This document shows positions 43,330-56,409 of a DNA stretch of 64,000 bases, in pieces. The stretch comes from Hibiscus mutabilis. Its lineage: Eukaryota > Streptophyta > Magnoliopsida > Malvales > Malvaceae. Within the stretch, counting starts at the first letter, position 1. The number at the start of each line of letters is the position of its first letter. The translations under genes were made by a program, and so were the position numbers. The stretch is from positions 34,742,678 through 34,806,677 of the forward strand of contig CM033725.1 of assembly GCA_019671005.1 (NCBI GenBank), in the 5' to 3' direction. The notes below the pieces were generated by a model. The model was not told where the DNA came from, made no database searches, and saw nothing but the letters and a program-made list of their open reading frames with translations.

Positions 43330-44790
43330 ATCAACCAGGTAGTATGGTACAACAGTATCGCCCGAGTCGCTTGGTAGCCCAAACTAGAGCGCAACACGCT
43401 TCGTGACCGGCGGGTACCGTGTTTCACAATCGTTGAATTTCCCGCTTAGGTAATAGATGGCCTGCTCCTTCTTTCTTGACTCATCGTGTTGCCCCAAAGA
43501 CACATCCCATTGAATTCTCAAGACCGTTAAGTAGAGAATTAGTGGTCGATCGGGCACCGGCGACTAAAATTGGGGCATTTGTCGTACTTTTTGATCTTTT
43601 CTAGGGCCTTTTGGCATTCTTCATCCCACACGCCAGATTATTTTTTCTAAGAAGTCCAAGACCGGGTCGCATTGATTGGTTAATTGGGAAATGAAACGAG
43701 AGATATAATTCAGCCTCCCTAGGAAACCGCGAACTTCCTTTTTTGTGGGGGGTGGTGAAAGGTCCTGGATGGCTTTCACTTTATCGGGATCAATCTCAAT
43801 CCCTCTTCTACTTACTACGAACCCTAGGAGTTTTTTGTAATAACATTTAAGGTACACTTGGCGTGATTGAGCCTCGTTTGTACTTCCGCAGTCTTTGGAA
43901 TAGTTTCCTTAAGTTCTCAGAGGTGCTCTTCCTCTGCTCGGGATTTGGCAATCATATCATCGACGATACTTCTATTTCTTTGTGCATCATGTCATGGAAA
44001 AGAGTCACCATTGCTCTTTGGTATGTTGCCCCTGCATTCTTTAGCCCGAATGGCATTACTTGGTAACAAAAAGTGCCCCACATGGTTATGAATGTGGTTT
44101 TTCCATGTCGTTAGGATCCATCTTTATCTGGTTGTATCCCGAGAAGCCATCCATAAAGGAAAACCATGAATGTCCGCGGTGTTGTCAACCAACCGTGTCA
44201 ATATGTGGCAAAGGGAAGTTGTCTTTTGGGCTAGCTCGATTCAGATCCCTATAATCTACACACATACGAACTTTCCCGCCTTTCTTTGGTATCGGGTACA
44301 ATGTTTGCAACCCACTGGGTATTTGGCTACTTCCAAGAATCCAAGATCAAATTGCTTTTTCACTTTTTCTCGGATCTTTAACAAAGATATCCGCCTCATT
44401 CTCCAAGTTTTTTGTCAGACTGGTTTGCACTCCGACTTTGTTGGCAATTTGTGCACCACTATGTCGGTATTTAATCCCGCATATCTTGATAAGTCCAGTG
44501 AAGACATCCTTGAATTCTTGAAGCAGTGGCTATCAGTTCATGCTTGGTTTTTGAGGAAATCGTCGTTCCTATTTTTATTTTCTTCTCGCTTCTTCAGTCC
44601 CTGTTGACAATTTTGTTTCTTCTTGGTGGGGCATAATCTGCCTTTCTTCGTCGCCCACCATTCTCTTTAATTCTTCCGGGACCTCAATTTCTATTTCATC
44701 ATATCCTCCTCCGCTTCCTCCGAGACCTCGTGGCTTTCAAATTTACTCTGTGATTGATCTAGTATCATTCATATATCACAATCATGAGCG
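43330..44790 (-). pseudogene. Reverse transcriptase-RNase H of element B, frameshifted
   Basis: Homologous to 33657-35129. It retains KLLGFVVSRRGIEIDPDKVK, GRLNYISRFISQLTNQCDP and, across a one-base loss, codons for a YVDD-type box (GTCGATGATATG on the minus strand near 43963) where element A has YVED. The TTW-L junction that is broken in A (TTG) is intact here near 43335. Multiple indels prevent translation as one protein. Confidence 0.82.
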
Positions 44791-45009
44791 ACTCGCATTA
44801 AATGAGAATGAATTGTATTGGGAAAGAGACGGCTTTTACATGAAGGGAATGAATATGAAGAATGTATGAATGGAATAAATGAGACTTTGGCCTTTTTTAA
44901 GAAAGTGGGGATATTTCATTTCAATCAAAAAGTTAACATAGGTGCCCCATACAAGAGATCCCCATTGTCTATGGGCAAAAACAAAAGGTTGATTCGAGCA
45001 TTACTCGAT

Positions 45010-48000
45010 CTATTCCTAAAAACTACAGGTAAATCAATGCAGCCCAGCTATATCGAGTGTCTCCCCTGGATGGCAAGGGCGGATGTTGGTCAACATTTTG
45101 CTACCTCGGTCCTCTTCGGCTATCATGTTGATGCACATCCCTTCAAATGCTTTATCGATCATTTCCTCCCGCCAAGTTTATCATTTTTCTTCATTGTCTC
45201 TCCAATATCTTGACCTGGCGGTAGAATCCTCCCGAGATGAAAGTGGCTTTTAAACTAGGAAAGGACATCGACTCCACGGAATGTCTTCTCCTTTAGATCT
45301 AGCTTTTTCTTTTGTTCCTCTTTTTCTTATATTCTTCTTTCTTCTATTGACACTTGGTTGGTAACCCAGCCCAAACGATCCTTCTTGGTAATGATATTCT
45401 TGGGTCTCGTGTTTCCTTGTAATTTCTTCCCCAACCCTTTTCCTAATTTGGCCTCGCCCAAAGTTTTTCGATAGTCATCTTGGTACAACAATTAGATAAC
45501 CTAGGTAGGGGATCCGGTTTCCTCTCAAACGAACGTGGCATTTATTAGTTCTAATGCTCGAACGAGCATTCGCAGCCTCTTCATCATTTTGAATGTAGGG
45601 GTGTCCGATGTCACGGAAGCAACAAATTCATGCTCGCTTATCTGTGACCAATTTGCCTCAACTACAAATTTTAATTTTGATGCAATGATGATGGGACAAC
45701 TCCTCGCGGAGTGGATCCACGGTCTTCCCAACAAGCAGCTGTAAGATGGTTTTATGTCCATCACCACAAAATCGATCACATATTCGGTTGGTCCGATCAA
45801 TAGGGGTATCTCAATTTTCCCCATTGTTCCCTTTTTGCGTACTCATCAAAGCTCTTACCGAGTTGTAGCAAGGCTTTAGGTGCGAACTATCTATTGGTAA
45901 TTTTTGCAGGGTTACCATAGGCAAGACATTCAATGCTGACCCGTTGTCGATCAAGACGCTGGTACTATATACCTTTTTGCAAAGTGGGTAGTGATGTTAA
46001 GGGCTTTAGTGGACCCCTTCCTCCTTCCGGATCTCATCATCACCGAACGTGATATGATTATAGGCGAGAATATGCCCCACTATCATGTCCGTGTTTGTTA
46101 CGTAAATGTCCGGGGCACAAAAGTTTGATTCAAAGCACTTTTAATAGTGTTTCCCGATGCTTCTCTCAACTCAAGAGTAATTCCAAAGATCGTGATCCCG
46201 GCGGTTGTTTCCGTAGTTGTTCCACTACGCTGTACTCGCTATGTCTCAAGAACTTTAGAAATTCTTTGGCCCGGGCCTCGCCACGGTTCATTTATCTTTT
46301 TGGGAGGTTCTTCTCCAAATATCAGGCAGGCTAATCGCTGTACATTTTCCCCTATCTTTTTTCATTGCTCTCAAAGCTTCTGAGGAATAACATCGCCGCT
46401 TCCTCGTGAAATGGCCCGCCTCACCAACGCTCACATTATTTTGGCTTTGTTGGTCTTCCAAACGCAGCTCTTTTTACCTGCTCGTGTTTTGATTTTTTTC
46501 TGTCATGGTCACATTCGCGCATAATTCCGTGGAATTTGTCGATGTCTTTGAATGGGAATGGAGATGGTGCTGAAATGACGATCTTCGGATTTATCTTGCT
46601 GGTTTCTCCTTGGGAGACACCGCATTCCCTACCCCGGGAGAGATGATGAAAGGCCTATCCTTCCCGTGATCTAGTTTTGGGGTATCCGTCATGTGTACGC
46701 CTGATCCCTTCCCATGGGTTCCTCAAGAATTCAATTTGTTTTCCATCCATCAACTGCACCAATTTCTTGAACTCATCACATTCTTGGATATCATGCCCTT
46801 CACTGATGGAATTCGCAATACTTTCCACATTCTTTTCGCTTTATTATCATGCCTTTATTGATCATACGAGCCATGCATAAATCGTTGAAATACCCACCGT
46901 AAAGGAGACTTGACTTCGACACGTCATCCCTTATCCTCCCGTAAAACCTTCTTCTATAGCATTTACCCTCTCGTTCCCATGATTAGGCAGCGGGTTGTTG
47001 GCTACGCTAGGCTCTTCAAACTTCAATATCCCGAATCAATTAAGTTCTCGCATGCTTTTGAAGGCAAGGGCGTTCTCGCTGGGTGTCCAGGATACCGCCG
47101 TGATAGTCGCAATGTGCGCTTGGATTATACCAAGGCGGGAAGGGTGGATTGACAGATTAACGATGTATGGTCGGACCAAGTCCGCTTCATACAACCGGGA
47201 ATAAAGTTCGAGTATGAAACCGTAGGGGAGTGAAAGTTCTCCTCTCTTTATCCTTTCTCGTGACTATTTCATCTCTTTGATTCGAATTTTTTGCTTTTTT
47301 CCCATGTGTGCTTGGGGCTGTGAGACTGTGAAGTTCTTCGAGCTGTGTATAGGTGCTGGTGGTGTTTACTTCACTTCTCTTGTTGTACTTTCGAGACCCT
47401 TCCCCACCATCATTCCCGCCGCTCTTGATTGCCAGTTCGAGAGACTCCCCAGCCCCCGATCAAGTCGGCGAAACACCGTGTTGTGTTATTGATGAGGCGA
47501 TCAAGAGTGCCCTTTCGCAGTATTGACAAATAATGGCGTGATTTCATGCTCCGGATAGGTGGCTGGATTTGGGCGGCCACTTTCCACCTTTGGGCATATT
47601 GTCGCAAGCTTTCATTGACTTCGCCCATATTTTCTAGCATAATTCGCTTAGGATCATGTCTGTTACATGTTTGTATTGCTCGGAAAATGCTTTAGACAAA
47701 TCTTTCCATGTCTTGACATTTGCTTTGCTTAATCGAGTATACCAACGTAATGCTGCTCCAGCTTAGACTATCTTGGAAACAAGTGGATCAAGAGCTTTTC
47801 ATCTTTATGGTAAGTCGCCATTTTTCTCGCAATACATCGTTATGTGTGCAGAAGGACATGTGGTTCCGTCATATTTATCAAACTCCCGCGTTTTGAATTT
47901 TGGTGGCAAGACAAGATCAGACACTAGACTTAGATCACTAGCGCCGTTTTCGATTCTTCATTTGATTGTAACGCTTTAAATTTTTCTTCCATGAGGCGTA

Positions 48001-48400
48001 AATCTTTCTTCCCACTTTCTTTCTACCTCATTCCCGATCTTTTCGACCATGTTTAGGTCCCGCACTTCTTCTTCATACAAAGGCTTTTTGGTATCAAGGG
48101 GTTGAGTCTCGTGCCCCTACTTGAAAGCCGGAAGACATTCCTCAGAGGATCTATATACACCTTCCTAGCCTGGTTTGGTGTAGTTGGTTGAACTTGAAGT
48201 AAGCCGGGTACCTTCCGCTCTGGGATATTTTCTCCTTCTACTGCTTTTCCGAGACTTTTGCCAAAGAATGCCGTTATGTCGATACTATTGAAGTTTGTGA
48301 TCTGTGCAACTGATCACTAAGGCTTCTCCGGGCCTCTTCAAGCCTTGACTCGAGCTCTCTCGCGCCTCTTTCTAGATTGATTATTCTTTCTTCCATGAGC
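45010..48400 (-). pseudogene. Gag-protease of element B, frameshifted
   Basis: Nucleotide-level homologue of 35337-38769. Surviving pieces include GKIEIPLLIGPTEYVIDFVV and LLGRPWIHSA (protease tail), NESLRQYAQRW (capsid). The minus-strand ATG of the gag head is near 48398. Indels every 50-150 bases break all frames. Confidence 0.82.
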
Positions 48401-48689
48401 TTTCTTTGTAGCCGGGTAAAGTATATGTGATGAATGATTACGGGTTAACACAATCGAATGCCACAATATTCATACTGTTAATATGGTTGTAAAAAATAAA
48501 TGCATGTACAATGATGCAAATGTTATGATGCAAGAATGCATGCAGATAAGGTATCGTTCCACTGGTAATCACCCTTTGAATTACTTTTACGGGAATTAAA
48601 GGGTCTTGATTACAACAAAATTGTGTTACAAAGTAAAGATCCCTAGTACAAAAGATCTAATTATAACACGTAGTCCTATAGATAGACTC

Positions 48690-50960
48690 TAGCTCTATCC
48701 CCTAACTTTCCAATTGCCTTGAGCAGCTTGAGGAACCTAGGAGCTTCTTCCATTCCCGGGCTATAAAAGGTCTGAGTGTCTCAGCCTCGACGGCTAAATC
48801 ATTTACGTGTCCGCGACTCGCTGTATGTCCACCATTAGATTTGCATAGTATTGGTCTCTCGTCCTGTACCATTCGAGCAGCGTCGCGTAATCTCTTCTCG
48901 CCAATAGGTGTCCCCGGCTGCAGCTTCCTCGAACACATTAATTCTTTCCTTGTAATCCTCCACAACCGCTTCGAGGGATCCGATTCGTGCTCGTAATACA
49001 CCCACTTCGCGTTTTTCTTTCTTGCAGCTCCGCGAAATTATTCCTACGGCAAGACATTTGAAGTGAGTGTTCGACTTCCGCCATCTTTTCTTTTAATTCG
49101 TCATTTTGACTTTGGCTTTGCCCCAAACTTTGAAGAGTGTCATCGCACAGTTTCGTGATCTCTAACAAGTCTGTTTGGCTATTCATGGATTTTCTTTTCC
49201 ATACGGCGACACTTTCTCTCTCATGATGAACATCTTGTTTTCCTTTGCTGACTTCTTGTCCGAATCTTTTCTCTCTTGATCAATGGCCTTCTTGGCGGAC
49301 CTTTTTTCTTCCTCCATAGCCAAACGACAGCTTTCAATCTCTCTCTCGATTGCTCTTTTGTTAATTTCTCGTTCTTCTTCCAACAAACGGATGCCGTTCA
49401 TTCTTTCTTTTTCCACAGCTATGAACCGACTCGCCGCCTTTTGTATTTTTTGCTCGTAATAGAGGGCATCTTTTTGATAAAGAGTATTCTTGTCATTCAA
49501 ATCTGCATTTAATTTCTTCAATTGCCTAATGATCCCCCCTCCCGCCGTCGACTTCTAGGCTTGCCTTATAGAGTTCGCCGCGTGTTGGGTCCGTTGAATG
49601 TCCATTTTCTTTTAACTTCCTCGAGCTCACTCCTTAAGATATCGGCTTCGGACGGTACCACCCTTGTAAGCTCCTCGAGTGACACTGTTGGTCCTTGATT
49701 AGATTCGGGAATCACATTATTAACCTCAAACGCTCCAAAGATCGTAACTGGGTAGTCATGTGCTCGGTGTCTCCTTCCACCCCGATCCGATAACAATGAT
49801 CCTGTGCCCTCATGATGGTCTGAATTTTTCCTTTGAACTCCCCTTTGAAAAGAAATTCAGTTTGGCTTAATCCGCGGTATTGGGAATGAATCGCCGTGAT
49901 CCGAATCGCCGAGACACTAAAAGTGGAGCACAAGCGATCCCTCCATGTAATCCTAACATCATCAGCCAATTGAAGTCACCACAATCAGATAGAAAATAAT
50001 TGACTTTACCGAGCCATGGGACCTCCATGCTATGTCTTCATCTTGAATGTTCCTCAAGAAATCGGGTCCACATTTTTGTTTTCAAATCTTTCGCCATTCC
50101 TTTGCTAAGTATTCTCGTAAAGGCAAAAAACCTTGGAAAGATATCCCGGCAGACCCAAGTCGGTGTCTTCCACATGTGACTCTAGATCCATACTTGTAAT
50201 AGCTGTGCGCATCCTCAAAAACGCCCTTCTTCATGTTTCCGCTAGCGCTCAAGGAAATGAAAGTCTCGACCAAAATTGCTGGTACCGGGTTTGCTTTCCG
50301 CTTTACCCGCTCGAACAAATCCGTAATGGCTATGTCAATGTTCCCAGTACTACTGGGAAGATCACCAAGCCATATATTCCTAAAGCGAATAAGTCCATTT
50401 TCTTTGCCTCGTCTCGATGTGTCGATATGATATCCCGAATACTCTCCCATGCAAAGATCTGTATTATCTCCTCGGATTTGAAGGAGGCCACTAACCCATC
50501 ATCATCACTCATTCCCGCAAAGGCTTTGAGTTTCGCAGTGTAATTTGATTCCTTGAGGCTTCGCGAGATCCAATCTTCCCGAATATTTTTCTGGTTAAGT
50601 AAAGCAAAGTGTACTCTTCTACCGTAGGCATCATGTCTTGCCCATTGAAAGTGAAAGAAGCAAAAAGCCGGATTCCAAAATCGGACTATAGCTCGGAGTA
50701 GGGGCTGGTTAATCCGAACATATAATAGCCGCGCGATGTCGCCATAACTATCCCTAAATAAGTCTTGTAGCCTTCGGTCCCATCTTTCCCAAATGCTTTG
50801 AAGATCCCACAAGTCGTTTTGTTGAGACTCACATAGGTGTATCCAGCTATTACGCGCTCGTTAGGCAGATCGTCCCCTTTGATTTTCTCGTTGACCTCGA
50901 CCAATGTCCGATCGACAAATTAAGCTCTTCTTTCCTAAGACACCTTTTTTCCATAGTGAA
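48690..50960 (-). pseudogene. ORF1 upstream of gag in element B (DUF7745/plant-mobile-domain-like), broken
   Basis: Extra coding region between the 5' leader and gag, a known position for ORF1 in Ogre-type elements. Sense order from 50904: short head; RAIVRFWNPAFCFFHFQWAR; DGLVASFKSEEIIQIFAWES; KKMDLFALGIYGLVIFPVVL; then in other frames NIDIAITDLFERVKRKANPV, PAILVETFISLSASG and LPLREYLAKEW; RRFIPNTADLAKL-like tract near 49880; then a long Lys/Glu/Arg-rich coiled coil (49183-49521: KAASRFIAVEKERMNGIRLL) and ALTKLC-like repeats to 48700. The VFALxIYGLVIFP and PVPAILxETF blocks resemble DUF7745 proteins from memory. Function unknown. In element A this region is lost in the gap. Confidence 0.65.
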
Positions 50961-51605
50961 AGACTTTCTAATCAGGCAAACCACTTGATCCAAGACCTTT
51001 ATGCGATGCAAATGCGATGATGTATGAGAAAAAGAACAAAAAGCTTAAAAGAAAACAAGTCAAGATATCAGATAAAGTAAATAAAATGACAAAAATAAAT
51101 AGAAATAAACACACAAAACAAGTCCTATTTATCCCGCCTAAAACCTAAGGTTATCCGCATGGCTCTAACAGGTGGGTTTCTATGTTCTCTACATGCAGTG
51201 TTGGTGCTAGGAGGTACCCGAATTGTCCTTGTTGTCCCCTACTAAGGGTAGCAAGGCCCCGATCATCACCCATTATAGGCTCCTTTCAACCGGGTTCAAT
51301 TCTGGGGGACCCATTCGCTTATGCCCGCATTTAAGGAACGATATCCTTATTTAAAGCATAAGGTACTGAGCCCCAAGGTACTTGTTAGGCCCATACGGGA
51401 GAACGATATCTCCACGAAAGCATTAGCGTTTTCCCCCCACTTAAAAAGACGGGTTTATATGCCATATTTTAAATGCGTTAAAATAAACGCGCAATTATGA
51501 CCGAATGTTAATTTAATAGTTACTTTAATCCGGAATTTCCAATATTAGTAAAGCGGTAATTATTTTAAAAGCTTGACTCTCATTTGTTTTTGAAAAACAA
51601 AAATG
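50961..51605 (-). other. 5' leader of element B
   Basis: Non-coding region between PBS and ORF1. It contains GC-rich phrases (for example 51130-51300) but no recognisable protein. Confidence 0.6.
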
Positions 51606-51623
51606 TCCCCAGCGGAGTCGCCA
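51606..51623 (-). promoter_or_regulatory. Primer-binding site of element B (tRNA-Arg-like type)
   Basis: Minus strand TGGCGACTCCGCTGGGGA, two bases from the 5' LTR edge. The sequence fits the tRNA-Arg-type primer site reported for Ogre/Tat elements; the tRNA identity is from memory and should be matched to a tRNA set. Confidence 0.75.
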
Positions 51624-51625
51624 TC

Positions 51626-54397
51626 TGTAGCGATGTCTTTTTCTTTTTTCGCTAAATAAAAACGTGGATTGTGTTTTCGAAGGATTTTTGAAAGGTGTTT
51701 GGATATAAAATATTTAGTCCGTGGGGTTTACAAAAACCTCAAAAAAATGGAGTCGCCACCGGCCACTTAGGTAGGCCGGACACCATAAAACCAGAGATTC
51801 AAAAAGACAGGGTTCGGGAGTCGGTTACGGATGGGGAAGGATTAGCACCCCACACCGCCAAAAAAAAATTGGTACTTTAATAATTACCGCTTTATGAATA
51901 TTGGGTTTTCCGGATTAAAGTGACGATTATTTTAAATTTCGGTCATAATTGCGAATATATTTTAAGGGTCCCGTTATCCGAGAATAAACGCCTAACCACT
52001 ATCACTACGCTTTGATATCGCCCCGTTTACGCTCGGATAAAAGGACACCGCATTAACAATTTATATCTCGATATGCAATCTTAATGGCAAAAACATAAAA
52101 CATGACAAATCATTTAAATATAATAAATATTAACATACGTAACATTAGTTTATCATGAATGATATTTTAGACTAAAGCATGTATATATATACATATTACT
52201 CCAAACAGTAGATAAAAACAACTATCATATGTCAAAATAATAACGCAGGAATAAATATATATATATACGAACAAATATTTCAAAAAGACATGCATACTGG
52301 TAATAAAACATATTTCAACATATACGGGTCAACATATCATAAAAAAGGTAAATATACTAACATGTAGCCCTAGAAAATAAGAAAGCTCACACACATTTAA
52401 AATACGAGAACACGCCTATATATGAACCAATTAGAACATAATATGCTTGATATGAATAACCAGATAAAAACGAATATCATACTTGACACATATATATACA
52501 TATAAACATAAAATGAGTCATATACGGGAGACATAAAGTGAAATAATATCCACATATACGAGTATAATTCGAATAATAATATTTACAAAGAAAATAGGAC
52601 TGAAATGAAAGGAAAATGAAAATCAGTGGCAGAAATTAAAGAGCAATAACATGTAATTTAGGGACGAAATTGAAAAACAAATAAAACCTACAAAGACCAG
52701 AGTTGTAATTATACCAAGGGGCAGACTCAAAATGAAAATTTCAAAAACGCGGGGTGATTAAGGGCGTAATTTTACCATTCGTGGTTCGATCGGGTGTAAT
52801 TTAGTGACTAAATTGTGACTTTTTGGAAACTCGAGGGACTGGATCTGTAGTTATACCATGCGGCAAGACAAAAATGAAAATATTGAAAACGCGGTGGGAT
52901 TAAGTGTGTAATTTACCCATTTAGTAAAATAATAACATCTATATAAGGGCTATATTTTAGGATCAAACCAAGTTTTCCCCATTTTCGTTTCATTCTTGAG
53001 TTTCTCAAATATCCAGCGTTCATCTTTTCTCTCAAATGTTCTTGAGAAACCCAGAATCCGGCGGTCGGCCGCCGTATTCTCCGCCGTCGGCCGCCGTTAA
53101 CCGGCGCCGGTGGACTCCCAAAATACACCAAAACTTTCCTCTTGTCGTCCTCAATATGAATCCATGGTTGGATTCAGAGGATCCCCTTTTATTTACCCTA
53201 GATCTAAGAAATGCGAACCCGAAAAAATATATTTTTTGACCGAAACGAAAACCACAAAGGGTCTTCCCCTCCCTTTGTTCACCAGATCTGGCTTGTAGAA
53301 GCCGAAAGGCTTGTCACAGAGGAAGGGAAGACCCACGGACAAAGCCGGTAAGACTTTACTTGTTTTTTTTTTTTTTTTTGTACTTCAGATATGCATGCAA
53401 AGGAAACAGTAAGAAAAAAAGAGACAAAAATTACCATTGGATCGCTTTTGATTATCTTGACCGGTTACAAGTTTTGGTTTTTACAAGCTTTCTATTTTTT
53501 TGTGTTACTACTCTCTCTTTTTTTTTTCTTGCTTGTTCCTCTCTAAAACCCCGTTTAAACAGCCCCGTTTCATATATATCACTATCTCTCGTATTTTTGT
53601 TGCAACTTGTATCTTCTTTTTCGAGATCGACATTTGCTTGTTGTCTTTGGCATAAATCAACGCTGACTGAATATCGGCGCGGTGGCGGTGTGGCCATTCT
53701 CGCCGAGGCAGACGCATTTTCGGCCGTTAGATCGATCCGATCTAACGGTCGAGATGGCTTGAAGAACGATCGGCCCGGATGAAGCCTCGATCCGATGAAA
53801 CGGCTTCGATTTCGCCACGTGGAGCACCGCAATCGAGGAGTCGAACGCGTGGATCTTACGCGCGTGGGATAATAAAGCGTCCGCGCGTGGACCACACGCG
53901 CGCGTGCGGCACTCGAACGGTCCATACGCGTGGAGCACGCGCGCCGCGATATTTTTTGACTTTCATTGCATCGCGGGCGTTGGATCCGATCTTGATCCAA
54001 CGCCCACGATTTACCGCACATCGTAATAGATAGGATTGATTTGGGCCATACAGGCCTTGTAATTGGATTTGTAATTGGACTTGGATTTTATTTATTTGGG
54101 TTTTAATATATTTAATTTTTCATTTTAGTCAGCCCAATAATAATAATACACTTATAACAGCAGTAAATATATACTTATATTATATTAATTAATACACTAT
54201 TCTAGTATACGTACGTATAATCATATGTATAATTAATATGACATCTACATACGCTTATACCCTAGATACATACGTGACATACATACGCCCCTAATACGTA
54301 CACGTAGCTTATACATGCACACACCTTATATTAGTAACATTCATATAATAAATATACATGCAATACTAATATATTTAAGTAAAAATGAGTGATTACA
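51626..54397 (-). repeat. 5' LTR of element B
   Basis: 2.77-kb LTR, TGTAGCGATG to GAGTGATTACA on the plus strand, homologous to 26914-29721. It carries the same GC-rich patch (53055-53115), palindrome-flanked CGCG block (53723-54003) and AT-rich end. Differences from A often fall at CAG or CTG. Confidence 0.9.
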
Positions 54398-55803
54398 ATG
54401 TGTAACATTGTTGAAGTCTTCTCGTTGAAGAATGTATTTATCTTATTTGGTGTTTAGAGATATGTGATATGAGCTCTTCACTATGAATACTGTAAGACTA
54501 AGTTATGGTCTTGACTAAGTTATTTATTCTCGTTGAAGAATTCAAGGAAAAAGATGGTCTTTACTTTCTAAGTTTTCATACTATGGTGAATTTTTGAGTT
54601 TTCATTGGTTTCTTAACTTTGTTTCCAAGATTCTTTGTTAATTAGAGTGTATTATATTTTTTTATCTTCAATAAAATTTAGTGTTTTGTTAAAAAAATAT
54701 TATAAAAGTAAAAAGAAAAAAAAATGTCATTATAATTAGTTTACACATTCCTTTTAGTTTTATGGGTTGGTTAAGGTTTTAGTTTTGGGTTTAAAATTTA
54801 AGGGTTTTGGTTGTAGAGTTTATAATTTAGGGTGTAAAATATAAGGTTTAGGATTTAGTTTTTTAAGGTTAAGGTTAAGAATTTAAGATTTAAATTTTAT
54901 AGTGTAAATATGCAGACTTGTGTACAATTAATTTTACATAACATTTGTATCAAAATTTTATCCATATTGCATCCGCGTAATTTTAAATTTACTCTCATCA
55001 AATGAGAAAACTATATTATGGTCTATTCACTCTGCACTATACATAACCTCAACGAATAAAAGTTACCCACTTCAAATTTTTATGTCATTTTTATCGAAAT
55101 AAATCTTTTACTCATATTTTTCACAATCATCTTTTAAACACAGTTTTTTTAAAAGTTATCATTATAGTGAATTAATGACATGAAAAAAAAAATTAAATGG
55201 TCTTACATCCACATTTTCTACATCCGTAAATATTCAAATCGTTTTCTCAAAAAAAAAATATCACCACAATCTTCCATTCTATAAGCGGCAGCGCGGCACC
55301 CCAACGGTACTTTCAACAGATCCTGGCTTTTCACTCACCCTGTTAAATGCCTAAATACAACTTGGAGTCTATTAGAACTACCGGGAACTGATAAAAGTAC
55401 ACAATAATATTGCTAAAACTAGTAAAATTCTCTCCTACATAAAAATCATGGTTACTTGTAAATTGTCAGCTTGAGAAAACTAGGAAAAGAAAATAATAAA
55501 TTTTAAAAGAAAGGAGAAAATAGTAGGAGAGAAAGGAAGAAGGGGAGGGGAGAGACAATGGCTGGAAGTCAGTTTGAAACCTTACGGCAGTGGACGAGCC
55601 TCGAATGATAAAGAAGAAGAAGAATGAAAAACAGGGAAAATACTCCTAGAGGCAATGATAGTTTTCTTTAGTAGAAAAACCAGATGTTAAGTTAGCCTAG
55701 ATACAATTAAATTTATTGAAAAAGTTTGGAAAAAAAGTTAAAAAGATTAATATTTTATTTAATGTTAAAAATTAAAATCTAAATCTCTAACCTTAAAATT
55801 TTA
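54398..55803. other. AT-rich spacer with telomere-like phrases
   Basis: No gene recognised. At 54760-54900 words such as TTTAAGGG, TTTAGGGTG and GGTTTAGGATTTAG recur, a degenerate interstitial telomere-like tract. The rest is AT-rich. Confidence 0.45.
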
Positions 55804-56312
55804 TGGTCCGTTTGGTTCAAAAAAACATAGTTTGTTTTCATTTTTATTTTTTAGAAAATGAAAAACGATGAAAAAATGTGTTTGGTCGAAAAATTAAAAA
55901 ATAATTTTAAAAATTAAAAAAAAACAATGAAAATTTGAGAACATAAAAAATGTTTCTATTGTTTTTATTGAAAATATTTTAGGGAGGTAGAAATTATGAA
56001 AACAAGAATTTTTTAATTTTAATTTCGTTTTAACCCTGTTCAAATCATTTACTATTATTTTTTAAAATTTTGGCTTATTTACTCATTTATTTATTTATTA
56101 TATTAATATTTTTAACTATTTAATATTTTTTTTTTCATTTTTTTTGAAAAGTTAGATCCCAAATACATTTTTACTATTTTTGTTTTAGAAATCAAGCTTC
56201 CATCTTTACTAACCAAACATGTTTTCTAATTTTTAGAAAACTAAAAATGAAAATTGCTTTCTGAAAATAAAAAAACAAAAATAAAAAATATATTATAAAA
56301 CCAAACGGACCG
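55804..56312. mobile_element. MITE of about 509 bp (PIF/Harbinger-like)
   Basis: The ends TGGTCCGTTTGGTT (55804) and AACCAAACGGACCG (to 56312) are inverted; flanks are TTA (55801-55803) and TTA (56313-56315). A 3-bp TTA duplication fits PIF/Harbinger elements. The interior is AT-rich and self-complementary in parts (GTTTTCATTTTT against AAAAATGAAAA). No coding. Confidence 0.7.
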
Positions 56313-56409
56313 TTATAAACTAAACTCATAAATTCTAAACTAAATCTCTAATCCTTTGATAAGATTATATAATCTAAAAGTGACACAATATACCTATATT
56401 AGTCAACAA

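Larger units (their letters stand above)
39123..54397 (-). mobile_element. Tat/Ogre-type Ty3-Gypsy element B, 3' LTR truncated by the gap
   Basis: Second, nearly complete copy. In plus-strand order: partial 3' LTR (39123-39344), 3' UTR arrays, integrase, second RNase H, RT, gag-protease, ORF1, 5' leader, PBS (51606-51623), 5' LTR (51626-54397). All frames are chopped by small indels. Its partial 3' LTR shares private variants with its own 5' LTR (for example TTAATACACTATTC, CATATGTATAATTAATATG) that element A lacks, so it is a separate insertion. The right flank is ATGTG (54398-54402), unlike A's left flank CTTCC. Confidence 0.9.

Noticed and set aside
53360..54033. Arg-rich open frames of up to 189 codons in the B LTR
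   Set aside because: They arise from the GC-rich CGCG and GATC palindromic LTR tract, differ from A's frames and show no domain.
26914..54397. A single retrotransposon assembled twice across the gap
   Set aside because: A and B have private LTR variants and different lesions, and the outer flanks CTTCC and ATGTG do not form a target duplication; kept only as a caution.
54760..54900. An interstitial telomere tract
   Set aside because: The GGTTTAG-like words are too degenerate and irregular to call a true telomere repeat.
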